A stretch of DNA of 26,196 nt from UBA7445 sp042096455. Lineage in GTDB: Bacteria; Verrucomicrobiota; Verrucomicrobiia; Opitutales; Coraliomargaritaceae. The notes beneath the pieces were generated by a model. It searched no databases. It saw only the letters and a program-made list of their open reading frames with translations, and was not told the DNA's origin. The stretch covers positions 1 to 26,196 of the forward strand of contig JBELLU010000024.1 in the NCBI GenBank assembly GCA_042096455.1. The letters are read 5' to 3'. Below are positions 1 to 10,085 of the stretch, piece by piece. Made by a program: the position numbers and the translations under genes. Positions within the stretch are counted from its first letter, which is position 1, and each line of letters begins with the position of its first letter.

Positions 1-51
1 CACCTACACCGCCCTCCGGCGGCGGGTCAGTTAAACGCCCGGAATAAGGGT

Positions 52-1638
52 TTACGCGCCCTCGCGGTCGCGCAGGAGTTTGAACTCGACCGCATCAACC
101 AGCGCCTGCCAAGTCGCCTCGATGATATTGTCGCTCGCTCCAACCGTGCCCCAGGTCTCGCCCGATTTATTGTCACGGGTCTCAATTTGCACGCGGATAA
201 TCGCGTCGGTCCCGTGCTGGCTCTCGAGAATGCGAACCTTGTAGTCCACCAGTTCGATGTCGGAAATGGTGGGGAAGACCGGCGCGAGAGCTTTGCTGAG
301 GGAGTGCCCCAAAGCATCGACCGGGCCGCTCGCTTCGCTCACGGTGTGGTGGTCCTCGCCATCGATCCGCAAATGGACGGTCGCCTCAGAAGAGACCTCA
401 CCCTTGCCGCTGGCACGGCTCACCATGACGCGATAACTGACGAGATCAAAATCGGTTTGCTTGCCCTTGAGGAAACGGGCGAGGAGGAGCTTAAAGGAGG
501 CATCGGCGGCCTCGTATTCGTAACCCTTGAATTCGAGCTCCTTGAGTTGCGCGAGGAAGTCCTTCATTTCCGGCGCGCGGGGATCGACCTCCACCCCAAT
601 TTCCTTCGCCTTCATCATGATGCTGCTGCGTCCGGACATATCGGAGACCAGGATGCGGGTCCGGTTGCCGACGAGTTCCGGCTCGATGTGTTCGTAGCTA
701 CGCTTGACCTTCGCGGCGGCATCGGCGTGCACGCCTCCCTTATGCGCAAAGGCACTGGCTCCCACAAAGGGCGCCTTGGTGTCGGAGGATCGGTTTGCCA
801 TCGCATCAATAAAGAGGGCAAGGTCGCGGAGTTTCTGGAGCTGCGATCCGCAGTTGAGGCTGCGGCCCATCTTGAGGGCGAGGTTTGGAATGATGGTGGT
901 GAGGTTGGCATTTCCATTGCGCTCACCCACGCCGTTGACGGTGCCCTGCACGAGGGTCGCGCCCGCTTCGATTCCCGCCAGCGAAACCGCCACCCCGAGG
1001 CCGGAGTCGTTGTGGCAATGCACGCCCACGGGCGTGTCCGGAAAATGTGCCACTACCGCCGCCACGATGGTTTGCACCTCGCCGACGAGCTTGCCGCCGT
1101 TGGTATCGCAGAGGGTGAGGTTCACCGCGCCGCCGCGTTGCGCCGCTTCGAGGGTCTGCAGGGCGTATTCGGGGTTGTCGCAATACCCGTCGAAGAAATG
1201 CTCCGCGTCGTAGATGACTTCGCGCCCGCTCTCGGAGAGAAAACGGACCGAGTCTTCAATCATGCGCAGGTTTTCCTCGGCGGTGGTGCGGAGAATCTCG
1301 GTAACGTGCAGGAGCCAGGATTTACCGAAGATCGTAACCACCGGGGTTTCGGCATCCAGGAGGAGTTTGAGTTGGGGATCCTCGGCGGCGTCCACCTTCG
1401 CGCGGCAGGTCGATCCGAAAGCCGCGATTTTTGCGTGTTTGAGCTGGAGCTTCCGCGCCTCCTCAAAAAAAGCCATGTCGCGCGGATTGGAACCGGGCCA
1501 ACCGCCTTCGATGTAATCCACCCCGAATTGATCGAGTTTTTCCGCGACGCGCAATTTCGCCGCCACGGTGAAGGAAACGCCTTCACCCTGCGTGCCGTCA
1601 CGGAGGGTGGTGTCATAAATTTTTATTGCCTGGGCCAT
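52..1638 (-). CDS. cimA: (R)-citramalate synthase
   Basis: 528 residues, the usual length for the CimA/LeuA-like family. It condenses pyruvate with acetyl-CoA to give (R)-citramalate, the first step of the threonine-independent route to 2-oxobutyrate and isoleucine, in the cytosol. Visible features are the N-terminal HMGL-like TIM barrel opening with YDTTLRDGTQGEG, the metal-binding HCHND motif near residue 208, the NGVGERNGN stretch, and a C-terminal LeuA-type dimerisation/regulatory domain (about residues 390-520), which normally carries isoleucine feedback inhibition. The N-terminal GGWPGSNPRD stretch and overall architecture fit the citramalate synthase subfamily better than 2-isopropylmalate synthase; that choice comes from family knowledge. 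The ATG at 1638 is directly followed by the conserved MAQAIKIYDTTLRDG start. No Shine-Dalgarno is evident. It diverges from the EF-G gene across a 226-bp spacer and appears monocistronic within this window. Confidence 0.93.
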   Translation of the reverse strand: MAQAIKIYDTTLRDGTQGEGVSFTVAAKLRVAEKLDQFGVDYIEGGWPGSNPRDMAFFEEARKLQLKHAKIAAFGSTCRAKVDAAEDPQLKLLLDAETPVVTIFGKSWLLHVTEILRTTAEENLRMIEDSVRFLSESGREVIYDAEHFFDGYCDNPEYALQTLEAAQRGGAVNLTLCDTNGGKLVGEVQTIVAAVVAHFPDTPVGVHCHNDSGLGVAVSLAGIEAGATLVQGTVNGVGERNGNANLTTIIPNLALKMGRSLNCGSQLQKLRDLALFIDAMANRSSDTKAPFVGASAFAHKGGVHADAAAKVKRSYEHIEPELVGNRTRILVSDMSGRSSIMMKAKEIGVEVDPRAPEMKDFLAQLKELEFKGYEYEAADASFKLLLARFLKGKQTDFDLVSYRVMVSRASGKGEVSSEATVHLRIDGEDHHTVSEASGPVDALGHSLSKALAPVFPTISDIELVDYKVRILESQHGTDAIIRVQIETRDNKSGETWGTVGASDNIIEATWQALVDAVEFKLLRDREGA

Positions 1639-1864
1639 ACTTGAATTTGCTAAGTCTGCCAGCAGAAGGCTTCAGCGGGATGGGGGCAAACCAAAAGCGC
1701 AGCCCAATCCCTTCCCGCCGATTTGAAAATCTCTCGTTTTCCGGACTTGCAGAATTTGAATTCCGCCCTAATCTCCGCCTCTTTTTGCACCTGAAACATT
1801 AAAAGGGATCCGGCATTTTAGATCTCAAAGAACTACAATTTATCACTAAACCGAAACACGCATC

Positions 1865-3976
<2,112 letters not shown>

Positions 3977-4005
3977 CACCTCGGGTTTAAGCCGTTTTTA
4001 TTCCA

Positions 4006-4038
4006 GCCCCCGACCGGTTTACCGGCGGGGGCTTTTTT
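4006..4038 (+). terminator. Rho-independent terminator of the EF-G gene
   Basis: GCCCCCG (4006-4012) pairs with CGGGGGC (4026-4032); after one unpaired A an inner CCGG/CCGG stem closes a TTTA loop, and six T residues follow directly. It lies 30 bp past the EF-G stop codon. Confidence 0.9.
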
Positions 4039-4059
4039 ATGGCTCCTGTTCACCGGGCA

Positions 4060-4088
4060 TAAAAAAAGGAAGCCCGCTTGGGGCTCCC
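4060..4088 (-). terminator. Rho-independent terminator of the RRM gene
   Basis: Read on the minus strand, GGGAGCCC pairs with GGGCTTCC (one G-U pair) around a 5-nt loop, followed by a run of T (the A run at 4060-4067 on the plus strand). It lies just past the stop of the RRM gene and faces the EF-G terminator, so the two transcripts end back to back. Confidence 0.87.
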
Positions 4089-4122
4089 TTCGAAAAGGTT
4101 TGTTTGTGTGAACGGACTGAGA

Positions 4123-4506
4123 CTAGTAATCCCGGCCACCGCGGTCACCGCGGTCACGACCGCCGCCGAAGTCACGCCGGCCACCACCGCCGCCGCCGCG
4201 ACGATCACCGCCGAAGCCACGACCGCCGCCGCCACCGCCGCTGCGCGGGGGACGCTCTTCACGGGGACGCGCCTCGTTGATAACGAGCGGACGACCCATG
4301 AATTCTTCGCCGTTCAGGGCATTGATCGCTGCTTCCATCGACTCTTTCGTGTCCATGGTTACGAATGCAAAACCGCGGGGGCGGTCTGATTCACGATCTT
4401 TAACAATAAACACGTCTTCTACGCCTCCATGAGGCTCAAACAGGCTTTTGATATCTTCGAACCCCGCATCAAATGAGAGATTCCCTACATACATTTTGGT
4501 ATTCAT
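4123..4506 (-). CDS. Glycine-rich RRM RNA-binding protein
   Basis: 127 residues. A single RNA recognition motif occupies about residues 4-80, with RNP2 (MYVGNL) and RNP1 (RGFAFVTM), followed by an Arg/Gly-rich tail with RGG-like repeats that ends in GGRDY. This is the bacterial Rbp/cold-inducible glycine-rich family: single-strand RNA binding in the cytosol, often induced by cold in cyanobacteria and some other phyla (family knowledge). The low-complexity GGC/GGT repeats also hold an open frame on the opposite strand, which I regard as a shadow. The gene has its own terminator downstream. Upstream lie an AT-rich tract (about 4510-4680) suitable for a promoter and, further up, tRNA-Val on the same strand. 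The RNA targets are unknown. Confidence 0.92.
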   Translation of the reverse strand: MNTKMYVGNLSFDAGFEDIKSLFEPHGGVEDVFIVKDRESDRPRGFAFVTMDTKESMEAAINALNGEEFMGRPLVINEARPREERPPRSGGGGGGRGFGGDRRGGGGGGRRDFGGGRDRGDRGGRDY

Positions 4507-4862
4507 ACTTTAACTCTATCTTATTTCTATCGGCCTGCTTCGTTGCCCTGAGTGTTCAGAATTGAACGGAATCTTTTTTTAAAATTTTTGATTTAAAAGC
4601 GATTTTTACCCACGCGCGGAATAATAACAGTTGATAAGGCTGGGGAGTAAATAAGAGAAATTTAAAAAATGCAAGCCGTGATTTACAAAGCGGCAGCGGA
4701 GCCCGAGGGATGAACGCTCGGCAGGTGCGGGCAAACCTGGGTAGCGGGTTTATTTTGAGGGCTGCGACCGCCCCGGTGCAAATGGAACGGGGTGGCAACG
4801 GTGGGTGCGGAACGCCGCAGGTGGGACGGTGCCAGCCTGCACTGAACGGCATCCGGTCGAAA
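4507..4862. other. Gene-free stretch with GC-rich foldable segment
   Basis: No convincing protein gene lies in these 356 bp. The half next to the RRM gene (4507-4680) is AT-rich and probably carries that gene's promoter and 5' leader. The other half (about 4695-4860) is strikingly GC-rich. It can form a hairpin CCGCCCCG/CGGGGTGG, a hairpin TGCGG-AACG-CCGCA, and a possible outer GGATG/CATCC closing helix (4708-4712 with 4850-4854). I do not recognise an RNase P, SRP, tmRNA or 6S consensus in it on either strand. The small open frame at 4556-4852 on the minus strand looks non-coding in composition. Confidence 0.5.
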
Positions 4863-4939
<77 letters not shown>

Positions 4940-5181
4940 ATTTCAGAATTTGCTAACAGTGCAAGTACGCGCCCGCACTGCAAGCCTATTTCTAAAATCC
5001 CGTTCAAAAGCTTCGAATTTTGCGCCTCGGTGGGCTTTGTGGGGCGTGCATTAGGAAAGGTAATGCTGAAATAAGCAGAATTTATCATTATTAAAAATAT
5101 AAAATGGCAGTTGATTCGGTTATTTACCCACTTCAATGTAGGGTATATTCGATTTTATAACCAATTTATAACTATAAAATT
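4940..5181 (+). promoter_or_regulatory. Upstream region of the cbb3 oxidase cluster
   Basis: AT-rich spacer between tRNA-Val and the first small ORF of the oxidase cluster. Two direct copies of TTTATAAC (5154-5161 and 5165-5172) lie 11 bp apart, one helical turn, just before the first start codon. Either copy could serve as a -10 element (TATAAC); no good -35 is present at the right spacing. A perfect FNR/ANR dyad (TTGAT-N4-ATCAA) is not seen; only a half-site TTGAT occurs at 5111. Control by oxygen is expected from the genes but is not shown by this sequence. Confidence 0.3.
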
Positions 5182-5343
5182 ATGCATATTCTGCATTTAA
5201 CGGTGTATTTAAGCCTACTTTTAGCGGGACTTTTCCTACTCAGTTTTGTGTACCAGCAACGCAAGTCCAAGCAGCGCTATGCGGAACAAGATGCCCTTCA
5301 ACCCCTCCGGGATGAAACCCCCAAACATGTATCAATAAAATGA
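5182..5343 (+). CDS. Small single-TM protein, CcoS-like
   Basis: 53 residues. An N-terminal hydrophobic helix (about residues 4-24) is followed by a charged QQRKSKQRYAEQ stretch and a polar tail. The stop codon overlaps the ATG of the CcoN-CcoO gene (ATGA), which argues for translational coupling and a real gene. CcoS proteins are about 50-70 residues, have one helix near the N-terminus followed by a short conserved tail, and are needed for cofactor insertion into cbb3 oxidase. Size, topology and position fit. The usual G-Q-F-D-D-L motif is only vaguely echoed (QRYAEQDALQPLRDE), so the name is a guess from context. It could also be a lineage-specific oxidase accessory peptide. Confidence 0.6.
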   Translation: MHILHLTVYLSLLLAGLFLLSFVYQQRKSKQRYAEQDALQPLRDETPKHVSIK

Positions 5344-7700
5344 ATACCGAGAACCAAACCGAAACGATCGAATACAATGATGCCTGCGTGCGCCATTTCA
5401 TGATCGCGTCCATTATCTTCTCCATTGTGGGGCTACTGGTGGGGGTTGTGATCGCCTCCCAGTTGAACTTCTGGCAGATGAACGGGAAGTTCCTGGAGTG
5501 GATCAGCTTTGGAGCGTTTAAAAGCGAGGGGGTGGAGTTCCTGACATTTGGGCGCTTGAGGCCCCTGCACACCAACGCCGCTATTTTTGCCTTTGTGGGC
5601 AATATGATGTTTGCGGGGATTTACTATTCCCTGCAACGCCTGTGCCGGGCGCGTCTTGCCAGCGACCTCCTTACCCGCATCCATTTCTGGGGCTGGCAGT
5701 TTATTATCGTTTGCGCCGCCATCACCCTTCCCTGCGGCTTCACCCGTGGCAAGGAATACGCCGAACTCATCTGGCCCATCAATCTAATGGTCGCGGTCAT
5801 CTGGCTCGTCTTCGCCGCAAACTTTTTCTGGACCCTCGCGAAGCGCAACGAGCGCAGCATCTACGTCGCGATCTGGTTCTACATCGCCACCATCGTCACG
5901 GTTACCATGCTCTACGTGGTCAACCACCTCTCGCTCCCGACGAGCTTTACCCACAGCTATTCCCTCTTCGGCGGGGTGCAGGACGCCCTCGTTCAATGGT
6001 GGTATGGTCACAACGCCGTGGCGTTCTTCCTCACCACCCCGATCCTCGGGATCATGTATTATTTCGTGCCAAAGGCCGCCAATCGTCCGGTCTATTCCTA
6101 CCGGCTCTCGGTTGTCCACTTCTGGTCGCTCGTCTTTATCTATATCTGGGCAGGCCCGCACCACCTGCTCAACACCGCCCTCCCAAACTGGCTGCAGTCC
6201 CTCGGGATGCTCTTCTCCCTCATGCTCTGGGCGCCCTCCTGGGGCGGCATGCTGAACGGTCTCCTCACCCTGCGCGGCGCATGGGATAAACTCCGTACCG
6301 ACCCCGTTATTAAATTCTTCGCGGCGGGCGTCACCTTCTACGGGATGGCCACCTTCGAGGGTCCCCTCATGTCGATCAAATCGGTCAATGCCCTCTCGCA
6401 CTACACCGACTGGACAATTGGACACGTCCACGGCGGCACCTTGGGCTGGAACGGCTTCATGGCGGCGGGGATGTTCTACTGGCTCGCCCCGCGACTCTGG
6501 AATACGAAGCTGTTCTCCAAAGGCCTCGCCAATCTCCACTTCTGGCTGGGGATGGTTGGCATCCTGCTTTACATCGCCTCGATGTGGGTCTCCGGGATCA
6601 CGCAGGGCCTCATGCTCAACGGCACCAACGCGGCAGGCACCCTCCTCCAATACCCCAATTTCCTCGATACCCTCCAGTCGATTCGCCCCATGATGCTCTT
6701 CCGCTTCTTCGGCGGCCTCCTCTATTTCACGGGTTTTGTCCTCCTCGCATACAATGTTGCCCGCACCGCCATGAGTGGCTCGCCGGTCAACGGGACGGTC
6801 GAGGTGGATGCCTCGAAAGAATGGGAACCGCACAAGAACTACAGCAGCTTCTTCAATGCCCCCATCATCTATGCTAGCGCCCTCATTCTCACCGTCATTT
6901 GCGCGATCTTCTCCAGAGGCAATAATGACCTAGGCTTCATTTTGAGCGTCGCCGCCAGCATTGCGGTCTGCGTCATTGCCTACGCCCATTTTGATATTGG
7001 CAAAATCAAGTGGAGCACCTGGCACGACCAACTCCTTGAACACAGCTTCGGCTTTACGGTTCTCGTGATCATCGCGGCTGCGATTGGAGGCGCGATCCAG
7101 ATCATCCCGACTGTCACGATGCAGCGCGCCCACAACGTTGAGGATCGCCTGCAAGTCCCCTACACCCCGCTCGAACTCGCGGGTCGTGATATCTACGTGA
7201 CCGAGGGTTGCTACAATTGCCATTCCCAGATGATCCGAACCATGGTGCCGGACGTCATGCGCTACGGCGATTACTCTCGTCTTGGAGAGTCGATCTATGA
7301 CCACCCCTTCCAGTGGGGCTCCCGGCGCACCGGCCCGGACCTTGCCCGCGAGGGTGGCCTCCGTTCCGATGACTGGCACTACTTCCATATGCTCAACCCG
7401 CGCGACATCTCGCCGGGATCGAACATGCCGAATTATCCCTGGCTCTTTACCAAGCGTACCAAAGTCGAGCAACTCGTTCCCAAGATCAACGCCATGCGCC
7501 GCCTTGGAGTCCCCTACGATAAACCCGTAGAAGAGGTGATCCAGGCTCAGGTCGACGCTCAGGCCACTGCCATCGTCCAACGACTCGCCGCAAAGGGAGC
7601 AGTGGTTGAACCCGACAAGCAGATCGTCGCACTCATCGCTTACCTGCAAAAACTCGGAACGTACCAAGACCTCAAGGTCGCCAAAGTCAGCGATCAATAG
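5340..7700 (+). CDS. ccoNO: Cytochrome cbb3 oxidase, fused CcoN-CcoO subunit I/II
   Basis: 786 residues, joining what are usually two proteins. Residues about 1-475 are the 12-helix CcoN haem-copper subunit: QWWYGHNAV with Cu-B ligand H224, GPHH with H274/H275, and SHYTDWTIGHVHGG with haem ligands H362/H364. A linker with extra helices (about 500-595) leads to the CcoO mono-haem cytochrome c part: CYNCH at 624-628, the typical MVPDVMRYGDYSRLGES segment, and axial Met in SNMPNYPWL. The enzyme reduces oxygen to water at the inner membrane with high affinity and pumps protons. It is first in an ordered cluster with ccoQ, ccoP, ccoG, a ccoH-like gene and ccoI. Fused CcoNO subunits are known from several phyla, so this is not a sequencing artefact by default: the frame is open throughout and both halves are complete. 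Confidence 0.95.
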   Translation: MNTENQTETIEYNDACVRHFMIASIIFSIVGLLVGVVIASQLNFWQMNGKFLEWISFGAFKSEGVEFLTFGRLRPLHTNAAIFAFVGNMMFAGIYYSLQRLCRARLASDLLTRIHFWGWQFIIVCAAITLPCGFTRGKEYAELIWPINLMVAVIWLVFAANFFWTLAKRNERSIYVAIWFYIATIVTVTMLYVVNHLSLPTSFTHSYSLFGGVQDALVQWWYGHNAVAFFLTTPILGIMYYFVPKAANRPVYSYRLSVVHFWSLVFIYIWAGPHHLLNTALPNWLQSLGMLFSLMLWAPSWGGMLNGLLTLRGAWDKLRTDPVIKFFAAGVTFYGMATFEGPLMSIKSVNALSHYTDWTIGHVHGGTLGWNGFMAAGMFYWLAPRLWNTKLFSKGLANLHFWLGMVGILLYIASMWVSGITQGLMLNGTNAAGTLLQYPNFLDTLQSIRPMMLFRFFGGLLYFTGFVLLAYNVARTAMSGSPVNGTVEVDASKEWEPHKNYSSFFNAPIIYASALILTVICAIFSRGNNDLGFILSVAASIAVCVIAYAHFDIGKIKWSTWHDQLLEHSFGFTVLVIIAAAIGGAIQIIPTVTMQRAHNVEDRLQVPYTPLELAGRDIYVTEGCYNCHSQMIRTMVPDVMRYGDYSRLGESIYDHPFQWGSRRTGPDLAREGGLRSDDWHYFHMLNPRDISPGSNMPNYPWLFTKRTKVEQLVPKINAMRRLGVPYDKPVEEVIQAQVDAQATAIVQRLAAKGAVVEPDKQIVALIAYLQKLGTYQDLKVAKVSDQ

Positions 7701-7730
7701 CACCCACATCCAAGCAATAAACTCAAACTC

Positions 7731-7919
7731 ATGTTCAAGCGCGTCATCTTTGAAAACTGGACTGAAGCGATCCCGGAACTCTCCTTCTGGCTCACCTTCG
7801 GCGTCTTTATCGCGATCATTCTACGCGCCTGCTTCATGAAAAAGGAGAAGCTGAAACATCTGGAAAATCTTCCCCTGGAGGACCAAGCCCCAACCAAATC
7901 AAAACAGAAGCAGCAATGA
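7731..7919 (+). CDS. ccoQ: CcoQ/FixQ-like small cbb3 oxidase subunit
   Basis: 62 residues with one transmembrane helix (about 17-35, ELSFWLTFGVFIAIILRACF) and a lysine-rich cytosolic tail. This is the size and topology of CcoQ, which stabilises CcoP binding to the core oxidase. It sits between the fused CcoNO gene and ccoP, the standard place, and its end overlaps the ccoP start by 4 bp (ATGA). The assignment rests on position and topology, since CcoQ is poorly conserved. Confidence 0.8.
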   Translation: MFKRVIFENWTEAIPELSFWLTFGVFIAIILRACFMKKEKLKHLENLPLEDQAPTKSKQKQQ

Positions 7920-8500
7920 AAGACGACGAACAAGAAAAAACCGATTTCCACAAGGAAGAACTCCCTAAGGGCGTCGTGTTGAAACCCCACAGCCACGACG
8001 GTATTTTTGAATACGACCAACGCCTACCGCGCTGGTGGTTGCTCACCCTCTTCGGGGCGGTTCTCTTTTCCGCGATCTACTGGCTCATGCTCGATATCAA
8101 GAGCTATGAAGGTGAGACCCATCAGGAAATGGAAGCGCGCATGGCAGCTATTCAATCCCTCCGGCTCGCCAATTCAATTGATGTCACGGACAACAACCGC
8201 TTCTGGGAAATGGCGAACACCAAAAGCATCGTACAATCCGGCGAAGCAATCTACCAAACCAACTGCGTTGCCTGCCACAACCCCGACCTCACCGGCGGCA
8301 TCGGATTCAACCTCGTCGATGCCGAATGGGTCCATGGTGCCGCGCCCGCAAGCATCTACCAGACCGTCTTCAATGGAGTCCCCGAAAAAGGCATGCAGGC
8401 TTGGGGCAGCCTCCTTGGTCAAAAACGCATCGCCGAAGTCGTCAGCTATATCCTGAGCAAGAATGACCGCAAGATTATGGAAGCGGCGCCCAATCAATAG
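7916..8500 (+). CDS. ccoP: Cytochrome cbb3 oxidase subunit CcoP, mono-haem form
   Basis: 194 residues. The N-terminal part has the family signature HDGIFEYDQRLPRWWLLTLF leading into a transmembrane helix (about 40-60). A single cytochrome c domain follows, with CVACH at 117-121 and probable axial M160 in EKGMQAWG. CcoP feeds electrons from soluble or membrane cytochromes into CcoO and the core. Classical CcoP is about 290-310 residues and has two c-haems; here only one CxxCH is present and the protein is shorter by about one domain. The frame is clean and the C-terminus ends normally (YILSKNDR), so this looks like a natural short form rather than a truncation. Confidence 0.93.
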   Translation: MKDDEQEKTDFHKEELPKGVVLKPHSHDGIFEYDQRLPRWWLLTLFGAVLFSAIYWLMLDIKSYEGETHQEMEARMAAIQSLRLANSIDVTDNNRFWEMANTKSIVQSGEAIYQTNCVACHNPDLTGGIGFNLVDAEWVHGAAPASIYQTVFNGVPEKGMQAWGSLLGQKRIAEVVSYILSKNDRKIMEAAPNQ

Positions 8501-8517
8501 CTGCAAGCAAGCACTAC

Positions 8518-9924
8518 ATGCAAGATAACAGGAAGCTTTCCCCCATCCGCGAATCCGTCACCACAATCAACCAAGACGGTTCCCGTTACTTCCTGCACCC
8601 CGCCGATGTCCGAGGCCCCTATACCCTTTGGCGACGCGTCGTCGGACTGTTCCTAATCATTTTCTTTGTGGCGCTTCCATGGATTCCCATTCACGGGCAT
8701 CCCGCGCTCTTTCTCGATGTCGCTCACCGTCGCTTCCACATATTGGGACTGACCTTTGCCGCCCAGGATTTCTGGATGACCTACTTCTTCATCACCGGTC
8801 TCGGCTTTTCCCTTTTTTTCCTAACCGCACTTTTCGGACGGCTCTGGTGCGGTTGGGCCTGCCCTCAAACCGTCTTCCTCGACCAAGTCTTTCGGCGGGT
8901 TGAACGCTGGATTGAAGGTGACGCGCAGGCACGCCGCAAACTCGACCAGGCTCCAATGAGCCCGGAAAAATTCCGCAAACGTTGCCTGAAGCACGCCTCC
9001 TTTGCCCTGCTTTCCATTTTCATCGCGCACATTTTTCTCGCATACTTCATTTCGATGCCGGAGCTCTACGATTGGATGCAGCACAGCCCACTCGAGCACT
9101 GGGATGCCTTCCTCTTCGTCTGCGTCGCAAGCGCCATCCTCTACTTTAACTTCTCCTGGTTCCGCGAGCAATTGTGCCTCATCATTTGCCCCTATGGACG
9201 CCTCCAAAGCGCCCTAATCGACGACGACTCCATCATCATCGGCTACGACAATCAACGTGGCAACCCGCCAGGCCCCGCCACCCGCCCCGACTTCGGCGAT
9301 TGCGTGAATTGCAAGCGTTGCATTCAGGTTTGCCCGACCGGGATCGACATCCGGCAGGGTCTCCAGATGGAGTGTATTGCCTGCGCAAACTGCGTGGACG
9401 CCTGCGACGTGATCATGGAGAAACTGGGCCGCGCAAAGGGACTCGTTCGCTATGATTCCCTCAACGGACTGGCGGGCAAAGCCCGGCGCATCATCCGCCC
9501 ACGTATTCTCCTCTACGCCGCCCTCCTTCTTTTGGGTGCCACCGTGCTCACCCTCTCCGCCTTCCACCTGCACGGTATGAATATGAATATTGTGCGCATG
9601 GCGGGACCACCCTACTACCAAACCGAAGACGGCTACCGTAACCAGTATATGGTTCGGGTTATCAACAAGACCAACAGCCTGAAGCATTACAACCTCAGCG
9701 TACAGGCGGACCATCCCTTCAGCGTATCGGGTGCCTCTGAACCGGTGGAGGTTCCGCCCATGGGAGAACTGGTAAAACCAATCATCGTCAGCGTTGAGGC
9801 AGCGGATTACCACGGGCAATTCCCGCTTGAGATCACGGTCCGGCAATTGCATCCTACCTCAAGCATCACCCGCAAAGCCGAATTCCTTGGCCCCAAAACC
9901 CAAGTGCCGATCAATGAAAAATAA
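8518..9924 (+). CDS. ccoG: CcoG cbb3 oxidase accessory ferredoxin-type protein
   Basis: 468 residues. Hydrophobic helices fill the N-terminal third, with the CGWACPQTVFLDQ motif typical of the NosR/RdxA/CcoG family. Two 4Fe-4S motifs follow (C262/C265/C268/C272 and C286/C289/C292/C296), then a helix near 325-345 and a C-terminal periplasmic Ig-like domain (about 360-465). CcoG is thought to reduce copper(II) to copper(I) for CcoI-dependent delivery to the oxidase (published for Rhodobacter). It starts 17 bp after ccoP and overlaps the next small gene by 11 bp, so the cluster is probably one transcript. Confidence 0.94.
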   Translation: MQDNRKLSPIRESVTTINQDGSRYFLHPADVRGPYTLWRRVVGLFLIIFFVALPWIPIHGHPALFLDVAHRRFHILGLTFAAQDFWMTYFFITGLGFSLFFLTALFGRLWCGWACPQTVFLDQVFRRVERWIEGDAQARRKLDQAPMSPEKFRKRCLKHASFALLSIFIAHIFLAYFISMPELYDWMQHSPLEHWDAFLFVCVASAILYFNFSWFREQLCLIICPYGRLQSALIDDDSIIIGYDNQRGNPPGPATRPDFGDCVNCKRCIQVCPTGIDIRQGLQMECIACANCVDACDVIMEKLGRAKGLVRYDSLNGLAGKARRIIRPRILLYAALLLLGATVLTLSAFHLHGMNMNIVRMAGPPYYQTEDGYRNQYMVRVINKTNSLKHYNLSVQADHPFSVSGASEPVEVPPMGELVKPIIVSVEAADYHGQFPLEITVRQLHPTSSITRKAEFLGPKTQVPINEK

Positions 9925-10084
9925 TCCTAAAAACCCGTCGGCTTGGTCACTCTGGATTCCGGTTACAATGGCCTTCCTTTTAGTCATCGCGGCATGGGTA
10001 ATAACGATCCGACTCGCCAAAAACACTCCATCCGACTCAATCCCCCTCGAGCAAAACAGCCGCACCACTCAAGAGAATCACTGA
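9914..10084 (+). CDS. Minimal CcoH/FixH-position membrane protein
   Basis: 56 residues. One hydrophobic helix (about residues 9-31, WSLWIPVTMAFLLVIAAWVI) is followed by a short polar tail. I start it at the ATG at 9914, inside the end of ccoG (11-bp overlap in another frame); it ends one base before the ccoI ATG. CcoH/FixH normally occupies this place between CcoG and CcoI but is about 150-170 residues, with a periplasmic domain after the helix. Only the anchor part exists here. It may be a reduced CcoH or an unrelated small subunit. Tight packing on both sides supports its being real. Confidence 0.65.
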   Translation: MKNNPKNPSAWSLWIPVTMAFLLVIAAWVITIRLAKNTPSDSIPLEQNSRTTQENH

Positions 10085-10085
10085 T

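Noticed and set aside
11..26. CCGCC/GGCGG hairpin after the cimA stop as terminator
   Set aside because: The stem is short and no T run follows on the minus strand.
4556..4852. 98-codon minus-strand frame between tRNA-Val and the RRM gene
   Set aside because: Composition is unlike a protein gene, no family is recognised, and it spans an AT-rich promoter-like tract and a GC-rich foldable tract.
5111..5124. Possible FNR/ANR box TTGATTCGGTTATT upstream of the cbb3 cluster
   Set aside because: Only the left half-site matches TTGAT; the right half does not resemble ATCAA.
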